DNA of 64,000 nt from Pinus tabuliformis (taxonomy: Eukaryota; Streptophyta; Pinopsida; Pinales; Pinaceae). Shown here piece by piece: positions 57,726 through 64,000 of this stretch. The position numbers and the translations under genes are program-made. A model generated the notes under the pieces. That model made no database searches and was not told the DNA's origin. It saw nothing but the letters and a program-made list of their open reading frames with translations. Positions within the stretch are counted from its first letter, which is position 1; each line of letters begins with the position of its first letter. Where the stretch lies: positions 697,138,420-697,202,419 of the forward strand of contig CM062813.1 of NCBI GenBank assembly GCA_031772625.1. Direction: 5' to 3'.

Positions 57726-58448
57726 TGTTAGAGTCGGTCTTGTAGCCCTCCATCAGCGATCAAAGCTCTTTGCATTTGCATAAGTAGGTGTCTCATCAGT
57801 GTCAATTTTTGCATCCCATTAGGCATGCCATAACCCTGATGGAGGAGCTGGTGTCTTTGTCCCCCTCTTGGCATTGCTGGATCAAGTCATTTCAGTCCTT
57901 AGTCACTTTCAAGCTTGTCTTGTCTTGGCTTGAGGTCAAATTCCCAGGTCTAGGGTTTTGGTCAAATTTGTTTACAAGGTCATGTCTCTGAAGGTCAATA
58001 AGTGCTCAGCAAGCCAGAGGGATGATTTTAAAGGTGTTTCTTCGCAAATTTCTATCTTGTACAGTTAATTTTCACCTTGGATTTAAAAACTTTGTTTTTA
58101 AAGCCAAGGTCATTTTTCAAATTTTTGTAAAAAGTGATGAAATTTCAAAAAGCTTCCAAGGACAGTACGAAACCCTGGCTCCCTTGCCAAGATCCCTCAG
58201 ATGATGTCCCCGCAAAAAAAAAAATATCAAGCAAAAGCATTAAATGAGTCAATTTCAGGATAAAGGAAACCAAAATGGTCAATTTTATAAAGTGTCAAAG
58301 AGAAACATTATAAAGTGGGTTTGAGCATGAAATTATTTCAAATCAAAGCTATAAAAGCCCAATCTCCCTCCATCGACCCTCATTGTGCATCCAAGTTGTT
58401 TGCAAGAGCGATTGAGTAAAAGATTGAGTGAATTTGGGAGCTGGACAG

Positions 58449-58586
58449 GCGCGCGACCCGTCAGACCAGGTGCGCGACCCGTCAGAGGCGCGCGACCCGT
58501 CAGCAGCGTTCCGGCAGTGCATTTTTTCAACGGGCGCGACCCGTCAGTGGCGCGCGACCCGTTGGGTGAGGCGCGCGACCCGTCAG
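58449..58586 (+). repeat. GCGCGACCCGTCAG motif array, 3' LTR
   Basis: Six copies correspond one to one to those at 51,931-52,068. All three positions where the two arrays differ are closer to the motif consensus here. Additional copies lie at 60,699, 60,978 and 60,999. Confidence 0.92.
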
Positions 58587-59171
58587 CGCCCTCCTTTCCA
58601 AACCGACTGTAAATTTATCCAAGGACCCTCCGAAATCGCCAAATTGCCAAGGTAGGCTCTCCAAACTTAAGAATGGTTGCTTGTTATGATCAATGGGAAT
58701 CTTAATGGCATTTTTAAAGGATCTCCATGTGCAAGAGAAAAGCTCCATGTTGTTGCATTTTAAATTTGTAAAATATGCCTAGGGTTTTATGCTGTTTGAA
58801 GGTATTCCCCTTGTAATCATTCTCCCCATTTCCCATGTCATTTTCCTTGTTTTTCTATATAAATTTCTCTTTTGAATTTGTAAAGAAAAAGCCAAACCCT
58901 ACCCCTCTTCCCTAAAAAATGAAAAATTAAAGCCCTAACCCTACCTCTCATTACTCATGTAAACAATGTATATGATGATGCATGTGCAATGATTTTTGGC
59001 AATGTTTTTTCCTTAAATCCCTGTGTTATATATTTATTCCCATTTTCCCTTTAAAAGTGTCCCTCCCCTAACATTCCCTTCATGCTCCTTGTCCCCCTTG
59101 AAACAGCATACAAATCAACATTTTACAAAGCAGAAACAGCAGTACATTTTGGCCACTCTGCTCCTTAAACA

Positions 59172-60029
59172 ATGTCAGAAACCGAAACCTATGAGCAGAG
59201 TGATGACCAGGCATCAGCTTCAGAGATTGAGATACAGAGGAGACCTCATAAGGGTGGAAAGGGTGGTCATCATAGGCGAGAGGAGCCCACCTCTTTGACA
59301 GATTTACAAGCTTGTCCTATGGCAGTCTCATGCTTCCAGTACATGTCCTGCTATGAGTTTTGTGAGAGGATCTCTCGGATTCAGCACCACAGAGAGTTGG
59401 CTCGCCTGTTTGTTTTACACTTGCATGATGGGCATGTCAACCTTGCTGGGGTAGACTTTACATTGACACCTGAGGTGATTGCACAGGCCACAGGGATACC
59501 TAATGTTGGAGAGGTGTGGAATAAGCACAAGGTGCTGGACAGTGTTCATTTTGAGCCTTTCGTTAGACCAGCACTCATGAGACACTTGACAGGAGTGTTT
59601 CCCTTCAGATTTCTCAGGAGTGAGTATGCTCCCATCATGAGGCTCATCATGCTCTATTTTACTTGTGAGGGCAGATTTTCACAGAGGAAGAGCCCGGCAC
59701 AGCAGTACAGGAGCCTTTACCATTATGGTTTGATTCAGCTAGTGGTATTACATCAGTTGGCTCAGCAGGGCATCTCATGGGAGGAGTTAATCTCTCGTGA
59801 GCTTTTCACAGCACCATCACCGCCACATCCTGAGGTTATTCATGAGGAGGGAGGACCATCACAGCAGCATGACATCCCCATCACCAGACATGTTAGCTCC
59901 TCACCTGTGGTTACTTATCAGAGAGGCCAGAGGGCCTTATTTGCAGCAGCTCGGCGAGTACTTTCTCCACAGCATGTGGAAGGGGTCTCGCCTTCTTCAT
60001 CGGCTCAGCGAGTGTTATCTCCACATTAG
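59172..60029 (+). CDS. LTR-encoded protein frame (3' LTR)
   Basis: This corresponds to the frame at 52,654 and carries the same N terminus, 'VDFTLTPEVIAQATGIPNVG' block, 'CEGRFSQ' and 'HYGLIQLVVLHQLAQQG' segments. The open frame is 285 residues, shorter than the 5' copy. It is an independent genomic copy of the same protein region, with at least one break. Confidence 0.65.
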   Translation: MSETETYEQSDDQASASEIEIQRRPHKGGKGGHHRREEPTSLTDLQACPMAVSCFQYMSCYEFCERISRIQHHRELARLFVLHLHDGHVNLAGVDFTLTPEVIAQATGIPNVGEVWNKHKVLDSVHFEPFVRPALMRHLTGVFPFRFLRSEYAPIMRLIMLYFTCEGRFSQRKSPAQQYRSLYHYGLIQLVVLHQLAQQGISWEELISRELFTAPSPPHPEVIHEEGGPSQQHDIPITRHVSSSPVVTYQRGQRALFAAARRVLSPQHVEGVSPSSSAQRVLSPH

Positions 60030-60266
60030 GTGGAAGGGGCCTCGCTTTCTTCAGCAGCACAGGTACCAGGGAGGGGCAAACAGCCCAAGATTGATGAGAG
60101 ACCATCAGGTGTTCCGGATATAGAGCTTATTGATCTTGATGTCAGTTCTCCTAGCCGAGAGGCAAAGGAGATCATTCAGCACCTCAGAGCTGAAAATGAT
60201 GCCTTGTAGAGGAGATTAGAGGGGGCACAATGGACCATCACATACCTCGAGCAACGCAACAAACAG

Positions 60267-60596
60267 TTGGAGGATGAGCAAGCACTTGATGAGCTGTGGA
60301 GGATTCGTAGTGACCGCATTTTGAACCGGAGAAGACCCGGTGATCTATTGCCCGCTGACCGAGAGTCCATGCTCATCCGGGTAAATGCACACTTGGAGAG
60401 GCTGTTGGCTAAGGTCAACCAAGAGAAGAAATTGCTGAGGAACATGAAGAACCATTATTGGGCTAGAATGCATGTGTGCAAGGCAAAGATGAAAATGTTC
60501 CAAAGGCGATTGGCCAAGGCACAAAAAAGGAGAAAGAGGCCCGATCCCCTCCATATCTTGGTCGAGGCTTCACTGAAGGACCAAGGCACTAAATAG
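60267..60596 (+). CDS. LTR-encoded coiled-coil/basic frame (3' LTR)
   Basis: A 109-residue frame nearly identical to 53,779-54,108, with the same coiled-coil and 'QRRLAKAQKRRKRPDP' basic segment. Its retention in both LTRs at identical length suggests it was coding in the parent copy. Confidence 0.6.
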   Translation: MEDEQALDELWRIRSDRILNRRRPGDLLPADRESMLIRVNAHLERLLAKVNQEKKLLRNMKNHYWARMHVCKAKMKMFQRRLAKAQKRRKRPDPLHILVEASLKDQGTK

Positions 60597-62015
60597 CCCA
60601 GCCACAGCACAAATCCCAAGAAATTTTGAAAATTTTGGGTCAATTTTGATTTTTCAGGCAATTTACAGGTTTTTGTCCATTAACGGGTCTCACCCCCCGC
60701 GCGACCCTTCATCCCGGCAACTCCATTTTGCAAAAACTCAGCATTTCCAGATTTGTCATGAGAAGTTACATATGCTCATCAATGGACTTGAGATTTTATG
60801 AAGTTTTGGGCCTCCAGAAAGTCAAAAAACAAGCAAAAATTGACTTTCTGGAGGGGCAAATGACCACCAAATTCAGAAATTCCAGTTGGGTTGGAAAGTA
60901 GACTCACAGAACTTTCCAACAAGCCTACTCTTGCTCAATTTGGACACCTGGAAGTGCCCCAAAAGTGGTCCCAAAGGTGCGCGACCCGTCAGGCAGAGGC
61001 GCGCGACCTATCAAGCAATTTTCTCAAAATTTCACTGTACAGCTCAGAAAAACGCAGATTTGACCATGTTTGACTTTTTGGAGTGGATTGTTATCCTCCT
61101 TGATGTAAATAATGTAATTTTATGACACTTTTACACTTATGTACCTCTTCTAGAAGATTCATTCATGAAATAGGTGAAAATTAAATGAATGAATTGGTTT
61201 CCTAGCTTATAGAGGCAAGTTGTTTTGACTGCCTAGTTTTCAGTGCTTAGTTTAGAAGTGGTTGAAACAGCTCCTAGGATAGTGAGCTCGACCCCTAGAG
61301 GCAGGGAAAGATGTTAGATGATCTATATTATGTACTTTCTTGCTCATTTTCATGGTTGGACTCTTGAGGGATAAGCTATCATTGTATTATTCACTGTATC
61401 TCTGCAATTTTTGGCTAAGGAAGACCAGGGTTTTGCAGTCCTCTTTGGGATTCTTGTGGTTACATGTATTGATGGTGTGTTTCTCTATGTACCTGTAAGT
61501 GTGTTATGTGAATCATTTCCTTTATTTTCCTTCTGCACATTAAGCAAACGAAGTGTTAAAGTAAGAATTCATGTCTGTCATGCTCTGCTTTTAAGTTTGT
61601 TTAATTTCAATGTTTTTTACTGTTTAAGGAGAATTCAAAGTTATTGTTTGCTCTCCTTAGCTCCTCACCTGTCATTCCTGACCATCCACCTCAATCAAAG
61701 ACATCAATACTGTATCCTACCTCGCCCCAAAGAACCCCCTGCAGAAACTGTGTCCAATCCCCACACCCAAAATTGCCATTTCCCCAATTTTCCACCAAAA
61801 ACCCTAAAAACCCCAAATCAACCCTTTTGATCAGTTTACTAGCCTAAAATCAGTGTTACCCTATTGGTCATCTCATCCATTGAAGATTTTACCGAGATAG
61901 ACCGGAGAGAGCCCTCTCCTGCCCCGTAGGGCTAGCTACGAGGCTAAGTGGTTTGATGTGGCCTTGAGGTTTACCTTTCTCAGCCTGAGGTGAAATTTCA
62001 AGCGCTAACAGTTAG

Positions 62016-62173
62016 CATGATGGAAATCTTGTTCAGTTTTTGCCCAATGAGGCTGTGACAAGTTTCACTTCAGGATTCACCAGTTTAGTTGCATGAAGGT
62101 GAAATTGCCCAATGTCCTCCAAGGTGGAATTATTGGTTCATGGTGAATATTATGTGAATTGTATTTTTTTTAG

Positions 62174-62223
<50 letters not shown>

Positions 62224-63192
62224 CAATATCACATAATTCCGAACTATATAAATCCGCATATACATATATATTATTGGTGCATTTTAAATGTGTTGTGGTT
62301 TGTCCAAAGTCCAAATATATTCATGGTGGCAAAATATTAAGGGACGGGCGGAGGGCGGGTCGAACCCGTGACCTCCCCCTCCCAACTCCAATACATGACC
62401 AAGGGCTAGCGCTAAATGGATAAGCGCAATTAGCGCCACTAATCTTGTTTAGAACTAATTAATTCGTAAATTAAGATGGCAACAGTTTTGGAGGCACGCC
62501 AAATTCGGCGGGATTTCCAATTTTGGCAGTGCTAACTAGAGTCTTCTTCAGTTTTAGTGGGGTTTCCTAGGGAAAAATTGATTGAAGCATATCTTGAGCA
62601 ATTTTCGACCAAATTGAACTCAGAAAGAGGTGTTCTTGGCTAATTTGGACATTTTGAACTCATTGTTACAGATTTCATAGGCAATAGAATACTTCTATAG
62701 GTGATTTTGCCACAGGAAAGTTCAGGGAAGCCTAGGGCCACCAGGGAAGGAGGTCATGCCCAGCTCAACCAGAGTCAGTTTTCAGAGATCTAATAGTCAT
62801 TTTTGGCTAATTTGACATTTTGAACACATTGGTGCATGTATCAGGAGCCATAGATCTTTGTAAACAACATTGTTTCCACATTGAGCTAATACAGGGGCCC
62901 AAGCCATGGAAGTTGGACCAAGGAGATGTAGCCCAGGAGGGCTGAACTCCTTCATAAAAATATTGTGTTAATGTGTCCCTTTGATGGTTTGCTGCACTGT
63001 ACATGTTTGATGTTCAATATTTGTTTTTGAAGCTATTTTTCTCATGAATGTATTTTTAAACTTAAGGAAATTTACCTGATTGTATGCACAAAAAGCTATT
63101 GAAACCTCAGCACAAAGAGAAATAAGTATGCACATATTTATAAATATGTAATTGTTATTAGCACAAAAAACTAATCATACAAAAATAGATCA
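62016..63192 (+). repeat. 3' LTR of gypsy element 3, right part
   Basis: The sequence resumes at the equivalent of 46,026 in the 5' LTR (CATGATGGAAATC) and continues to AGATCA at 63,192. It carries a long TA microsatellite at about 62,176-62,218 that is short in the 5' LTR. Confidence 0.92.
62176..62218. repeat. (TA)n microsatellite in LTR
   Basis: More than 20 TA dinucleotides lie in the 3' LTR of gypsy element 3, against only a few in the corresponding place of the 5' LTR (46,168-46,180). The run expanded after insertion. Confidence 0.95.
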
Positions 63193-63197
63193 GGGCA

Positions 63198-64000
63198 TCA
63201 TTGTTAAATTAGAGCCCAACAAAGTAAAATTCCTTTAGGCATATCCTCATGTCAAGGATTAGTTGCAGCAATGGGGCTAGCTCATTTTTTTGCAAAATTC
63301 AATGGGCAAGAGACAGAGGTCACAAAATCCTTTGCACGAGCTTTTGATGGAGTAGAGGTAGAAATTGGTGATATCAAACTCATACATACAGATTCCATAA
63401 TGGCAAAAGCTACAAAATCGCCCAGGTCTACTTCAAGGAGAAAGAATGGAAAGTCTTCCTTAGAGACCCATGTATGGATACTTCTATTTTCAAAAAGTGG
63501 GTACCAATGACTGCATTGAGAACTAAATGGAGGAATTTGTTGTTGATCATTCAAAAATTTTAAACTTGCGAAGGGAGATATGGCATCATGTTCTTCTACC
63601 ATGTTCGTCTCTTACTGCATTTTATTGATGGAAATGAATTGAATTTACCATACTTCTTACTCTGTAGTCTTAATAAAATGGCTTCTAATGTACAACGAGA
63701 GTAAAAACCCCTGACATTTCCCTCTATCATCATGGATTAATGAAAATCCTCATTGAAGCACATTTAAGAGCTAGAGGAGACAATTGACAAAGCCTTTTTC
63801 TCTGCATCACTTTATAGAAGTACAAGAGGAAGAAATGGGTACAAATATTAGAAGGATTCGGCATAGAATAGCCTCAAAACCTAACCCTAAAACTGTTAAT
63901 GAAGAAGAGTGCTTGACTATTGATGAAGTATAACAAATGGAAATCCCACTAGATCTACCAGAATTTGACACTCCTCTTTGCCAGTTCTTGGAAAAGATTA
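63198..64000 (+). pseudogene. 'Putative plant transposon protein'-like gene fragment, broken
   Basis: Immediately after the target duplication of gypsy element 3 the plus strand encodes 'QGLVAAMGLAHFFAKFNGQE', 'FARAFDGVEVEIGDIKLIHT' and, in neighbouring frames, 'VYFKEKEWKVFLRD', 'TCEGRYGI', 'LNLPYFLLCSLNKMASNVQR' and 'LYHHGLMKILIEAHL'. This is the same overall pattern as the protein encoded in the giant LTRs, but clearly diverged and closer to the standard plant family form. The copy has a few breaks and runs off the end of the window. The role of the family is not known. Confidence 0.6.

Larger units (their letters stand above)
51205..62010 (+). mobile_element. Giant-LTR, gag-only retrotransposon (LARD/TR-GAG-like)
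   Basis: The element is 10,806 bp, with LTRs of 4,364 and 4,285 bp and only 2,157 bp between them. It is flanked by GTTAG on both sides, and LTR ends are TGTTAG...CTAACA. By eye the first 1 kb of the LTRs differs at about 1% of positions, so insertion is recent relative to its neighbours. The internal region encodes a gag-like protein only; protease and polymerase are absent. Each LTR contains a long reading frame. This layout resembles plant LARD and TR-GAG classes, which depend on enzymes of other elements. It looks nearly whole, with one or two breaks in each LTR frame. Confidence 0.93.
57726..62010 (+). repeat. 3' giant LTR
   Basis: It is a second copy of the 5' giant LTR, with the same TGTTAGAGTCGG start, promoter box, motif array, coding frames and CTAACA end. 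The high similarity shows that little time has passed since insertion. It is followed by GTTAG (62,011-62,015). Confidence 0.93.
45810..63192 (+). mobile_element. Ty3/gypsy element 3, old and broken, split by a giant-LTR element
   Basis: This old gypsy element has exact flanking duplications GGGCA at 45,805-45,809 and 63,193-63,197. LTR ends are TGAT...ATCA. Parts seen are the 5' LTR, initiator-Met primer site, gag with zinc knuckle, protease, eroded reverse transcriptase and an integrase C-terminal piece. The 3' LTR is interrupted by a 10.8 kb younger element (51,205-62,010). LTRs differ at roughly 12% of positions in the first 215 bp. The coding region has many breaks. Confidence 0.92.

Overview
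The window is nuclear DNA of a seed plant with a large, repeat-packed genome. The evidence is one spliced host gene with plant-type FHA/PP1-inhibitor features, many nested LTR retrotransposons of plant clades, an L1-type LINE with a plant-style RNase H tail, and tRNA-derived SINEs. A gymnosperm is possible, but nothing here fixes the species. Divergence figures below are by-eye counts.

Layout: 1-5.6 kb is degraded sequence ending in a Copia remnant (gag fragment 2.15-2.7 kb, probable 3' LTR 4.5-5.6 kb). 5.9-8.0 kb is an eroded L1-type LINE (reverse transcriptase, then RNase H). 8.0-10.9 kb is AT-rich with short tandem duplications. 10.9-12.7 kb carries two diverged copies of a segment holding a SINE and pieces of a DNAJC21/JJJ1-like pseudogene. 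13.1-16.9 kb is the one convincing host gene: a minus-strand homologue of NIPP1 (PPP1R8), a nuclear inhibitor of protein phosphatase 1, with an FHA domain and an RVxF motif. 17.96-21.6 kb is LTR-derived sequence in reverse orientation; it contains a foldback MITE-like insertion and a 1.1 kb tandem duplication.

21.6-27.9 kb is a complete-length but broken Ty3/gypsy chromovirus with a recognisable chromodomain. 27.9-29.4 kb is AT-rich with a long GA microsatellite. 29.4-42.5 kb is a second gypsy element with chromodomain-like end; a Copia element (34.2-39.5 kb, minus strand) is inserted in its reverse transcriptase. 42.5-45.8 kb shows no gene. 45.81-63.19 kb is an old gypsy element flanked by a 5-bp GGGCA duplication. 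Its 3' LTR is split by a young 10.8 kb element (51,205-62,010) flanked by GTTAG.

That young element is the most unusual object here. Its LTRs are about 4.3-4.4 kb, longer than its 2.16 kb internal region. Each LTR carries its own TATA box, nine copies of a GC-rich motif, and a long reading frame for a protein resembling plant 'putative transposon protein' families. The internal region encodes only a gag-like protein, and a tRNA-Arg-like sequence lies just before the 3' LTR. A broken relative of the LTR-encoded protein lies in flanking DNA at 63.2-64.0 kb. LTR divergence gives a relative order: old gypsy host about 12%, Copia about 8%, first chromovirus about 6%, giant-LTR element about 1%.
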